This document shows, one piece after another, positions 6,577 to 14,176 of a stretch of DNA of 21,388 nucleotides. The notes under the pieces were generated by a model. The model worked only from the letters and a program-made list of their open reading frames with translations. It ran no database searches and was not told the origin of the DNA. The stretch's first letter is position 1. The number at the start of each line of letters is the position of its first letter. The position numbers were made by a program, and so were the translations under genes. Location of the stretch: assembly GCA_040756575.1 (NCBI GenBank), contig JBFLYP010000031.1, positions 1 through 21,388 on the forward strand, given 5' to 3'. Source of the DNA: DTYU01 sp040756575. GTDB lineage: Bacteria > Bacillota > Desulfotomaculia > Desulfotomaculales > Ammonificaceae.

Positions 6577-9500
6577 TCAAGAATTCCCGCCAGCAACAAG
6601 TCCGCTGAACATTTTTTGCATATAGTTGTCCTCTTGAAAGATCAAAGGATATTCCCTTTCCAAGTCGTTTTCTGATCTGCCTTGAGCATCAACAATCAGT
6701 TTCGGCGGTGTAGCTGTCAGGATGTAGCCGCTCAATACAATGCCCTTTTGCTGAAACTCAGGGTGATTACTCAACCCTCTCAGCGTGTTCAGGGCGGCAA
6801 ATTTGTCGGCGCTTCCGGCCAGCCCATCGTGGTGCAGGCCGTGAGGTTCAATGAAGCAAACGCACGTTTTGCCGGTTTCCGTATTATGCAACCATAGGAC
6901 AAAGTCGGGATAGAAACCGCTTCGGTGGAACAGGCCGACGCCGGTGTTCGACAGGTTGCGCAGCACATATAGTTCACATGATTCCATCGGAGGCTGGTTG
7001 TGATGCTGCCTCCAGTAATTTCGCAGGTCGGTGATGAAGCGCCTTTCGTCGCGGTTTAGTGTGGGTGGATGAATGGAGACAACCTGTTTCCAATGCCGCC
7101 CGCCTTCGGTCAAGATGGGGTTGAACAGGCTTTGGTCCATGTACAGACGGGGGAGCGGTTCTTCTACATCCGGCACCTGCGTTCCCTGCCGGAGCGCTTC
7201 AATCTCTCGCTGGAGTTGACCGGACTTGATAAGGGCTTCAATCTGCTGCAAAAACTGACCGGGGCGTATGCGGATCCGGTACGTTTCGAGAATGCGTTCA
7301 TCATCGGCTGCCAAGTAAGCCGGAACAACATGCCTACTTTCGGCTTCGCGCTCCTTCATGCGGACAAAACGGTCGGTGTACGTTTTCAGCCATTGGGCGG
7401 CGGCTTCGTGAAGGCGCTCCGGGTCACGGGCTTCTTCGGCGGTCAGTTTGAGTGTACCGCACCGTTCCAGGATTCCGGGGAGCATTTGCGGCTCGATGTG
7501 CAGGTTGGCGTAGCCGCGGGCCTGTTTGTATTCCAGTAAGTCAAGGTAGAGGCGCTCGTAGTCGAGAAACCGGCGGCAGGGAGACTGCGGTGAAAAATCA
7601 ATGGTGCGGCTATCGTACATCTGCCCACCAGCCACCTGCACACCAACCTGGTTCGGCATTGCAGCCGCTTGGGAGGTTAGCGCGGCTATACGCGGGGTCA
7701 GGTCGAGTTCTACCCGGGGGCCGCTGTCATCCAGGACCCAGGTGAGAACCGCCGGGTCAAAGCCGGGCGTCTTCTGCGGAACGGCGAGTTTGCCTGCCGG
7801 CCAGGGATGCATCTTCGTTACCGGCACTTGGATTTCCCGGCCCACATCTTCTTTTTCAAGAATGGCACGGAACGTGTGGATGTAGTCGGCGTTCCAGCCG
7901 AAAATGGCGAGCCGCTCCAGGAATTGGATGCCCTCCGGATGCTTATCGCCATCCAGGGCAGTACTCCTTTTGAGGCTCATGCCCTTCCCTTTGAGGCGCA
8001 CACCACGCCCAAAGAGCTGGATGACCTGAGAGCCTTCGCCCTTGCCGACGTTGAGCAGCCCCATGGACGAAACGCGCCAGGAAGACCAGCCTTCGATGAA
8101 CTTCTTGGCGCCGATGAGCAGGTGGATGGGGGAATCGGGACGATCAACCAGGTTAAACTGTGAGGGGCTGAAGTTGTCTTCATGAACAGTCAGGTTCAGG
8201 TGCTCTCCCAAGTATCTTTTAAAAGCGGACAGGTCGCCGATGTTGATAACGCCGAAGTAGGGTGCTTCGCCTTTTGTCGTGGAAAGGCGCAGCCCTAATT
8301 CGCCATCGGCTTGTTTCAACTCCCAGACCTCCAGCCCGCCGCTGCCGTGGAAGACTTCAGCACGCACACGCTCATACAGGTCACGTGCATTCTGGCCGCG
8401 TAGGTATTCGATGTGCGAAGCAAACAGGTCGTTACCCGATTCGGCATCCTGAAAGCCGCTGTTCCCGTTCAATATACGTTCCATGATACCGATAGCCCAT
8501 CCCGGCTCCTCTAAAAAACGGCGCAGGAAAGCCAACACCTCCGCCACATCGCTGCGGCGCTGTTTGTCGCGGGTGTACATGGCATTGACGCTGCTCCCCA
8601 GGAGCACCCACAGCGGCTTTTCCAGGTTGTAGGGGCGGTACTCAGCGGAATGTCGCCTGTAAAGCCAGAGTTGATGGTAGTAAGTTAACAGGCCGCCGAC
8701 CAGGAGTTCGTGCGCCTGCCCGGCGCGGGCGCTGGCCAGGTTCAGTACGCGGAAATCCTTGCCGTAACCATCGCCATAAAAGTGGGCGTAGGAGTAGTCG
8801 AAGAGAATCGCCTGTCCGTACTCCTCGAGCAGCTCCTTTTGCGCTTTCTTGCTGCTTGCCGCACCAATAGCCTGGGCGAAGGTGGCGCTGTATTCCAGTA
8901 GAAAGCCGTGCTGGCTCAGGCGCTTCTGCCGGGTCTTCCAGGTTTGGGCCTCGCTGCCGGTGCCTTTGTGTCCCTCGTCCACGATGACCAGGTTTTGCCC
9001 GCCGATCTCGTCGATGACCACGCTGACGCCGTCCCGGGAAGGTTCCTCGGCCAGCTTGTGGATCTCGATGACCTTTATTTTGGGGCCGAACAGCCCCCCG
9101 CGCCCGTGCGGGTCGTCAATGAACAGGGTCGCATCTATGCCGCTCTGGTGCAGTTCGGCCAGGTGCTGGGCGGAGAGGCCCTCGTTCGGTGTGATGAGCA
9201 AGATGTTGTCAAATTCGGCGCGGCCGTCCGAACGGCTGACCAGGGCTCCCGGATGGCGTCCGTGCTGCAGGTAGTAGAGCACCTGCCAGATATTTACGTG
9301 CATGAGGAGGGTCTTGCCGCTGCCGGTGGCCATGAAAAAGGCGAGGCGGCGCAGCCCTTCCCCCGTGAAGTCCGGGAAGTCCCGTAGCTCGGTCTCCTGC
9401 CCCCGCAGGTTGGCGGTGAACCGGTTTACGCTGTAGAGAAACGCGGCAGGATCACCGGTCAGACAGTCCAGGAAAATCTCGGTGTAAAGCAGCGCCAGAT

Positions 9501-9771
9501 ACTGGAAGTAGCGGAAGCCCTGAAAGTTGCGGCGGGCTTTGCGCAGCCGGGCTTCATATTCCATCACGCGGCGGTCGTAGGCTTCCAGTTGGTCGCGTGA
9601 AAGCTTCAGGCGCGGCTGAGTGACCAAACGGCCGAAGAAGTAACTCCGGCTGCTGCCGTCAGGGCCTTCCGGCAGCGGACGCAGCAAGTTTTTGAGCGTC
9701 TCGAAATCCTCTTCGCCCAGCAGGTGATGCAGGTAGCGGTTGAGGACCAGATAGGGCTGCAGGCGCGGCAT
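6577..9771 (-). CDS. Type III-like restriction subunit (Res): SF2 helicase with C-terminal nuclease
   Basis: The 1064-residue protein carries SF2 helicase motifs: Walker A ATGSGKT (148-154), the DEAH-like box VDEGHKG (264-270), motif III YSATF (294-298) and motif VI QLFGRGVRLKG. The C-terminal domain has YPDFVLWL (954-961) and, about 15 residues later, FIEPHG (973-978). This resembles a PD-(D/E)XK endonuclease in which the last residue is His instead of Lys. Res subunits of type III enzymes translocate or slide on DNA with Mod and cut beside unmethylated head-to-head sites. The ATG lies two bases after the mod stop codon, with AAGGAGAGG upstream, so the two genes form one operon. No frameshift or internal stop is present. 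Confidence 0.85.
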   Translation of the reverse strand: MPRLQPYLVLNRYLHHLLGEEDFETLKNLLRPLPEGPDGSSRSYFFGRLVTQPRLKLSRDQLEAYDRRVMEYEARLRKARRNFQGFRYFQYLALLYTEIFLDCLTGDPAAFLYSVNRFTANLRGQETELRDFPDFTGEGLRRLAFFMATGSGKTLLMHVNIWQVLYYLQHGRHPGALVSRSDGRAEFDNILLITPNEGLSAQHLAELHQSGIDATLFIDDPHGRGGLFGPKIKVIEIHKLAEEPSRDGVSVVIDEIGGQNLVIVDEGHKGTGSEAQTWKTRQKRLSQHGFLLEYSATFAQAIGAASSKKAQKELLEEYGQAILFDYSYAHFYGDGYGKDFRVLNLASARAGQAHELLVGGLLTYYHQLWLYRRHSAEYRPYNLEKPLWVLLGSSVNAMYTRDKQRRSDVAEVLAFLRRFLEEPGWAIGIMERILNGNSGFQDAESGNDLFASHIEYLRGQNARDLYERVRAEVFHGSGGLEVWELKQADGELGLRLSTTKGEAPYFGVINIGDLSAFKRYLGEHLNLTVHEDNFSPSQFNLVDRPDSPIHLLIGAKKFIEGWSSWRVSSMGLLNVGKGEGSQVIQLFGRGVRLKGKGMSLKRSTALDGDKHPEGIQFLERLAIFGWNADYIHTFRAILEKEDVGREIQVPVTKMHPWPAGKLAVPQKTPGFDPAVLTWVLDDSGPRVELDLTPRIAALTSQAAAMPNQVGVQVAGGQMYDSRTIDFSPQSPCRRFLDYERLYLDLLEYKQARGYANLHIEPQMLPGILERCGTLKLTAEEARDPERLHEAAAQWLKTYTDRFVRMKEREAESRHVVPAYLAADDERILETYRIRIRPGQFLQQIEALIKSGQLQREIEALRQGTQVPDVEEPLPRLYMDQSLFNPILTEGGRHWKQVVSIHPPTLNRDERRFITDLRNYWRQHHNQPPMESCELYVLRNLSNTGVGLFHRSGFYPDFVLWLHNTETGKTCVCFIEPHGLHHDGLAGSADKFAALNTLRGLSNHPEFQQKGIVLSGYILTATPPKLIVDAQGRSENDLEREYPLIFQEDNYMQKMFSGLVAGGNS

Positions 9772-9773
9772 GT

Positions 9774-12700
9774 CTAGCCCGCCTCTCCTTGCATCATCAG
9801 CCGCTTAAAGAGAGGATCAAGGGACTGTATGCCGGGAGTGGGTGTGTCGCCGTTGATCAGGATTTCCTCCCAGGTCTCGCCGCTATTGCTCATCGCGGTA
9901 ATCTTGCCCTCCAGGAAGGCGCGCTCCGCCTCCACATCCAAATCCTCCATATCGCGCCACAACACCAGGATGCGGCGTTTGCCCTCGCGGTCGGCGGCCT
10001 TGACAACACGGTATGCGCGCCCGTTGTGCACCCAGGTCTCACAGCGGCACACTCGCAGGCCATATAGATAATTGAAGGTTTCCACCACGTCCACCGGCTT
10101 GTGCACAGGCCCGTCCTCGGTCAGGATTTCGAGGCTGTAGCGGAAGGGATGGCGCAGGTCTAAGGCGCGCAGGGTTGTTTCGGCTGCTTCCAGCGGCAGT
10201 TCGATCCAGTACCGCAGGCGGTAACGGTCTTCACCGGCTAATTCCCTGTAGGCGGCTTCGCGTTCTTTAGCCCGCTCTAATGTTGACGGCGCGGCCAGGT
10301 TGTGCAAGGCGTCTTCGTAGGACTCAAGGCGCAGGATTTTGACCAGGCGCGGAGTGCGCTCCGCTTCTTCCGGCGTGGCCTTTCGTTCAGGTTTGCCGCC
10401 CTTCCACTCCGGCGTGTACATCACCTTGGCGATACGCGGCAGGAGCACGGTATCGAAGTACTCGCCCATTTCCACAAGGATGAACTTGCGCCGCCCGCCG
10501 TCCTCGCGGTTCAGGTTGATGACCGCATGGCCGGTGGTGCCAGAGCCGGCGAAGAAGTCGAGGATTACAGATACTTCGTCTGTCGCTGAATCCAAGATGT
10601 ACTGGTAATAGTCGGGGCCGTGAGAGAACGGAAAAAACAATCCAAGCGAATCAAGAGATCCCTTACCGCGCATACCGCTTCTATAGATGCTCGGTAGTTG
10701 ATTTTCTCTCGCATCATCCAGCAAGGTCTTTTTACGAGGTATAGTGGTGTGATCGGGACCGAACAGGATCAGCCCCTGAGCCAGCAGTGAAGATATCGTG
10801 TCTGGAGTATATCGCCAACCGTACTCTGGTACTGGGCAAGGTTTCTTCGTTAGTGGATGTATCAACGGCACGTAAAACTTGGGGTCCGTGCGCCTGTCGG
10901 TAGCCGACATGTTGTCCGACCGGAAAACCTTTCCTTCGTCATCAAACATGTTGTAAGTCTTCTCTGCTGGTGAAAGATCTGGGTTGTCTTTAAGCCATAC
11001 ATTGAACTCGCGTATCGCCGCTTTGGTTGGCCCTCCGTACTTTTCGAGTAGGGAACGGGCCATTTTCGCTATAACATCAACGTTCTTCTTACGAACTGCA
11101 AGTTTAACTTCCTCAACGGTCCTCCAAACTACATACTCATGTTGCGTCGCAATTCCAAATCGACCAGTCACAGGCATTCCTCTGTCCCAAACAAGCGTTC
11201 CAGCTTTCACGCCTTCCATCTCGTCGAGCATCAAGGAGAAACGTTCGAATTCATACTCGTCTATGTGACACGCAAACGCCCCACCCGATTCCAAGGTCAA
11301 CAAGCTAAGACGGACACGGTCGTACATCATAGATAACCATGAAGAGTGTCTGTAATTGTTTTTGTATAAGAAGCCACTGGTCTCTGTATTGTAAGGCGGG
11401 TCAATGTGGATGCACTTCACCTGGTCCCGGTAGCGCTCCAGGAGCAGGCGCAGGGCCTGGTAGTTTTCGCCGTACACCAGCAGCCCGTCGGTGGCTTCGT
11501 CCAGATCATCAAAGGGCAGGGCTTCCAGTAGGCGGCGCAGGAAGTCACGGCCAAAGTGGGCGGTGTGGACGGGCAGGGTGGGATGGGCTTCAAGAAAGGC
11601 TTCGTTCATTTCGCCTTTTGGATTAAATAGGTCCCTGGCTGGTTCCAGGGCCAGCCATCGATTCCATTCATCCCGTTGCTCGGCGTTGGCCAGGATCTCC
11701 TGCCAGAACTCCCGCGGTACATGCTGAATAGGAATCAGGTAATCGGTCTGCAGGACGAACTTCCTCTTTTCAAACAGGCGCTTCTGCGCGTCCTCGACGT
11801 TGGCCAAAAAATCAATCACTTTCTCGGCCAGGCGGCGGAAGGTACGGATCACGCAGCGCTTGGCCTCCAGGTCGGCCTCCAGGTCCATCAGGTGGATGAC
11901 CTGATCTTTGATGTAAAACTCCAGCTCGCGGGTGAGAAAGCCGCGCAAGTCTTTGTGGATGAAGTAGTCGCTGGTGTTGCGCTTGCAGAAGTGGCGCAGG
12001 CGCTTGAGGAGCAGAGGCAGTACCGGCTTATTTTCTTCTTTATCCCTCTCGTTGCGCTGGTCTTCGGCCAAAAGCGCGCGCAGGTTTACCTCGGATACGG
12101 CTTCCAGAATCGCAGCCAGAGCTTCCTGGAGAACGGCTTCCTGTCCCTTGCTGTTGCTGCCGTAACGTTCCGCTTCCTCCCCCGTGGGCAGACGGTACTC
12201 AAAGGGGATGGTCAGTTCCCGGGCTTCGCCGTCCCATGCCAGCAGGTCCGGACGGGGGAAGAAGAAGCGGGTGTTTCCCTTAGTGTTATCTTTGGGGATG
12301 GAAGCCTCGGTCAGCGTGAAGCGCACGCGGTATTCGCCGGTCAGATCACTTACTTTGAAGGCATAGTCCTGGAAGCGCTCCGCGGTCTTCACGTAGTGCT
12401 GATCGCGGTTTGCCCAGGTGAAGAAGACCTCTTCCCCGTTGTAGGGCACAGCGTATGTTTCGCGCGCCCCGTAACGGCGCTTGGGGATGAAGTCGCCGTC
12501 CTCGTAGTAGCGGCTGAAGAAGTTATACAAGTGATTAAAGACTTCCGCCTTGCGTTCCTCAGCAGCATGAATGGTCTGGATTTGCTGCCGGGCGGCTTCG
12601 TATTTCGCGGCCAGTTCCCGCACGAATTTGATACCGCTCTGACGGTACTCCGGATTGATTTCGCCGGTGGATAGGATGGCGTCATCGGCAATATGTTCCC

Positions 12701-12926
12701 GCACCTGCCCGGCCAGTTCATGCAGTTCTTCCTCCAAACGTGCCTGATCCGCCCCTCCTAATTCAGCAAAGGCTGCTTCTGCCTCGCGGGGAAGCTGCTC
12801 ATTGATGAAGGCTTCCACCTCAGCCCGTTTCAGGTGGAAAAGGCGGTACAGGCCGAAGTCCAGGTCGGCAAAGTCAAACTGGAAAAGTTCACGGAACAGG
12901 CTTTGCAAACGAGTAAGACTATCCAT
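9774..12926 (-). CDS. Type III-like Mod: adenine-N6 DNA methyltransferase with long N-terminal extension
   Basis: The 1050-residue protein contains DPPY (509-512) ahead of FAGSGTT (792-798), the beta-class order seen in type III Mod enzymes, which transfer methyl groups from S-adenosylmethionine to adenine. The region between them is the target recognition domain. About 480 residues precede the methyltransferase, rich in charged helices with an aromatic YNFFSRYYEDGDF motif; type III Mods are usually about 600-700 residues, so this extension is unusual. ATG at 12926 is chosen because AGAAGGGA lies just upstream; a GTG at 12971 has no such site. The res gene follows two bases after the stop. 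Base composition of about 10590-11350 is visibly more AT-rich than the flanks, suggesting exchange of the recognition domain. Confidence 0.85.
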   Translation of the reverse strand: MDSLTRLQSLFRELFQFDFADLDFGLYRLFHLKRAEVEAFINEQLPREAEAAFAELGGADQARLEEELHELAGQVREHIADDAILSTGEINPEYRQSGIKFVRELAAKYEAARQQIQTIHAAEERKAEVFNHLYNFFSRYYEDGDFIPKRRYGARETYAVPYNGEEVFFTWANRDQHYVKTAERFQDYAFKVSDLTGEYRVRFTLTEASIPKDNTKGNTRFFFPRPDLLAWDGEARELTIPFEYRLPTGEEAERYGSNSKGQEAVLQEALAAILEAVSEVNLRALLAEDQRNERDKEENKPVLPLLLKRLRHFCKRNTSDYFIHKDLRGFLTRELEFYIKDQVIHLMDLEADLEAKRCVIRTFRRLAEKVIDFLANVEDAQKRLFEKRKFVLQTDYLIPIQHVPREFWQEILANAEQRDEWNRWLALEPARDLFNPKGEMNEAFLEAHPTLPVHTAHFGRDFLRRLLEALPFDDLDEATDGLLVYGENYQALRLLLERYRDQVKCIHIDPPYNTETSGFLYKNNYRHSSWLSMMYDRVRLSLLTLESGGAFACHIDEYEFERFSLMLDEMEGVKAGTLVWDRGMPVTGRFGIATQHEYVVWRTVEEVKLAVRKKNVDVIAKMARSLLEKYGGPTKAAIREFNVWLKDNPDLSPAEKTYNMFDDEGKVFRSDNMSATDRRTDPKFYVPLIHPLTKKPCPVPEYGWRYTPDTISSLLAQGLILFGPDHTTIPRKKTLLDDARENQLPSIYRSGMRGKGSLDSLGLFFPFSHGPDYYQYILDSATDEVSVILDFFAGSGTTGHAVINLNREDGGRRKFILVEMGEYFDTVLLPRIAKVMYTPEWKGGKPERKATPEEAERTPRLVKILRLESYEDALHNLAAPSTLERAKEREAAYRELAGEDRYRLRYWIELPLEAAETTLRALDLRHPFRYSLEILTEDGPVHKPVDVVETFNYLYGLRVCRCETWVHNGRAYRVVKAADREGKRRILVLWRDMEDLDVEAERAFLEGKITAMSNSGETWEEILINGDTPTPGIQSLDPLFKRLMMQGEAG

Positions 12927-13060
12927 AGAGTCCCTTCTAAACTGTTGCTCCAATACTGAAGAAAGCTTCACTAATCCAATTAGTAACTGACAACTATCGT
13001 TTTTTTTATTCTCTAATTCTTAATTGTTCAATAACCTCAACGAAAAATCCTTTTAAGTAA

Positions 13061-13094
13061 TCCAAGAAATGACAGCTGAATGGGCGCTATACGG
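13061..13094. repeat. 34-bp direct repeat, copy 1
   Basis: This segment, with core GAATGGGCGCTATACGG, matches 14064-14097 at 32 of 34 positions in the same orientation. The two copies bracket the toxin-antitoxin module with about 970 bp between them. On the minus strand the flanking DNA reads as an open frame (RIAPIQLSFLG), and the second copy reads RIAPIQPSFLG, so the repeats may be remnants of a common mobile or coding sequence. Confidence 0.75.
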
Positions 13095-13147
13095 CTCGTC
13101 TTTACTCCGTGTGCTACCATCAGCTCGATACGCTTGATAGCCCGTCC

Positions 13148-13172
13148 CTGCGGCTTCCGCAGCACATTTTTT
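13148..13172 (+). terminator. Candidate plus-strand intrinsic terminator
   Basis: CTGCGG (148-153 of this kilobase) and CCGCAG form a 6-bp stem around CTT, followed by CACA and six T residues. This would stop transcription on the plus strand, although all genes around it are on the minus strand. It overlaps the toxin stop codon. It may limit antisense transcription or be chance. Confidence 0.3.
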
Positions 13173-13467
13173 ACGCCCGGCCTTTCCATATTCCAGGTTT
13201 CCGGTGAAGGTGTAAGACCGCAATGACTTCAATCCGGTCTGCTCGTGTGAGGAAATACACTCCAAACGGAAACCGGCGCAGTAAACCCCGGCGCACACCG
13301 ACCTCGATCTCCGGAAACTGCAAAGGGTTCTCCGCCACGCGAGCCAACAGCCGATCAAGCTCATTGAGGAACTCGATCCCGAGTCCGGATCGCTGTGCTT
13401 CATACCAGTGAGCGGCTTGAGCTACATCCGTTCGCGCAGCAAACCGGAGAGTAAGCCGTGGACTCAT
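13171..13467 (-). CDS. ParE/RelE-family toxin
   Basis: The 98-residue protein has the plan of the RelE/ParE fold: an N-terminal helix with AAHWYEAQRSGLGIEFLNELD, the middle FPEIEVGVRRGLLRRFPF and the C-terminal strand IEVIAVLHLHRKPGIW. RelE relatives cut mRNA on the ribosome and ParE relatives poison gyrase; this sequence, with the RRGLLRRFPFGVYF motif, is closer to ParE-like members, but the target cannot be settled. Its ATG overlaps the antitoxin stop by four bases (ATGA), so it is translationally coupled to the antitoxin. Confidence 0.88.
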   Translation of the reverse strand: MSPRLTLRFAARTDVAQAAHWYEAQRSGLGIEFLNELDRLLARVAENPLQFPEIEVGVRRGLLRRFPFGVYFLTRADRIEVIAVLHLHRKPGIWKGRA

Positions 13468-13715
13468 CGTTCAGACTCCTTCTTCCGCAACTCGCGCCGC
13501 AGTTCGCTGTGGACGTGATCCCAATCACGGGTATCGTCCAAATGGGCTTCTCCTTCCCGAAGACGCTCACGAAGCACCTCCTTATGCCATTCAGGTACCG
13601 GTACCTGCCCAACATCGGCAGCTATTCGATCCCAGAGAGACTGCACATACTCAAGTTTCTCATTGATCGGAAGATCATCGAAACCAGGTGGTGGTAATGG
13701 TAGACGTGTAGACAT
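13464..13715 (-). CDS. Antitoxin of the addiction-module (Unstab_antitox) family
   Basis: This 83-residue protein contains the pattern of PF09720-type antitoxins: LPINEKLEYVQSLWDRI, then PVPEWHKEVLRERLRE and a C-terminal DWDHVHSELR segment. It should bind and neutralise the toxin encoded immediately downstream and repress the shared promoter. The ATG at 13715 follows GGAGGGG (13721-13727 on the complementary strand) with a normal spacer. An in-frame start 19 codons upstream would run through the operator repeats and is rejected. Confidence 0.88.
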   Translation of the reverse strand: MSTRLPLPPPGFDDLPINEKLEYVQSLWDRIAADVGQVPVPEWHKEVLRERLREGEAHLDDTRDWDHVHSELRRELRKKESER

Positions 13716-13747
13716 CGTATCCCCTCCAAACAGATCGTGGTAGCAAT

Positions 13748-13777
13748 AGTATAACATGTGTGAGTATAACATGTGTG
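13748..13777 (-). promoter_or_regulatory. Tandem 15-bp operator/promoter of the toxin-antitoxin module
   Basis: Two perfect head-to-tail copies of AGTATAACATGTGTG (13748-13762 and 13763-13777) lie 33-62 bases upstream of the antitoxin start. On the minus strand each copy holds TTATACT, a good -10-like element, and ACATGT, a 6-bp palindrome. This is the expected place for cooperative autorepression by the antitoxin or complex. No clear -35 box was found. Confidence 0.6.
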
Positions 13778-13963
13778 CCTGCCGAGCTCGATCCTAAAGC
13801 GTGGTCCAATCGGGCTAACGTCCTTGCGTATCAGCAGCGGGCGCAGCGCCGTCAGGGACAATTGGAAGACAATTGGAGGGTACTAAATCATCGGATCGAA
13901 ACGAAAGATTTTCCGCCGCCTTAGAGAAAACATCAGGGCGGGACTTACGACTACTCATAATTC
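13778..13963. other. Spacer upstream of the toxin-antitoxin promoter
   Basis: No gene is visible. The sequence GACAATTGGA occurs twice in a row around 13857-13880 with two bases between copies. The rest shows no frame with family resemblance and no promoter that could be supported. Confidence 0.3.
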
Positions 13964-14062
13964 AGTATGGTGTCCCCGCAATTCCCTGTAATTCCCTGCC
14001 CGTAATTCCCTGTCCCCGTAATTCCCCCGGTATGGTGTCCCCGTAATTCCCCCGTAATTCAA
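13964..14062. repeat. Array of degenerate CCCCGTAATTCCC repeats with two GGTATGGTGTCCCC units
   Basis: The motif (TGTC)CCCGTAATTCCC occurs about six times in 100 bp, with variable spacing. Two copies extend to the longer form RGTATGGTGTCCCCGYAATT (from 13964 and 14029). The long form recurs inverted at 4245-4269. There are no spacers of constant length, so this is not CRISPR. It looks like slipped or stacked copies of a REP-like or element-end sequence, adjoining copy 2 of the 34-bp direct repeat. Confidence 0.65.
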
Positions 14063-14063
14063 T

Positions 14064-14097
14064 TCCAAGAAACGACGGCTGAATGGGCGCTATACGG
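14064..14097. repeat. 34-bp direct repeat, copy 2
   Basis: This copy differs from 13061-13094 at two positions only. It follows directly on the CCCCGTAATTCCC array. On the minus strand it reads in frame with the array, as RIAPIQPSFLGIELRGNYG, suggesting that array and repeat belong to one larger repeated element. Confidence 0.75.
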
Positions 14098-14150
14098 GTT
14101 TCACTCTTAGTTTAACTGGTACCAAAGCGTCCGGAAGGATAACTTTCACA

Positions 14151-14176
14151 ATTTAGTATCACGATTTAGTATCACG
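14151..14176. repeat. 13-bp tandem duplication over the helicase stop codon
   Basis: ATTTAGTATCACG is repeated twice without a gap. The minus-strand TGA of the helicase gene (14172-14174) lies in the second copy. It looks like a small slippage duplication at the end of the gene and has no obvious function. Confidence 0.6.

Noticed and set aside
11676..12674. Long plus-strand open frame of 332 codons
   Set aside because: It lies entirely antisense to the well-supported mod gene, has no recognisable motifs and no ribosome binding site; it is a by-product of GC-rich codon use.
12927..12971. GTG at 12971 as the mod start
   Set aside because: No Shine-Dalgarno precedes it, whereas ATG 12926 has AGAAGGGA at good distance and starts at the natural N-terminal helix.
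13053..13403. 116-codon minus-strand frame overlapping the toxin gene
   Set aside because: Most of it is out of frame over the toxin, and the remainder covers repeat DNA.
13964..14062. Possible CRISPR-like array
   Set aside because: Repeat units are short and unequal, there are no regular spacers, and no cas genes are present.
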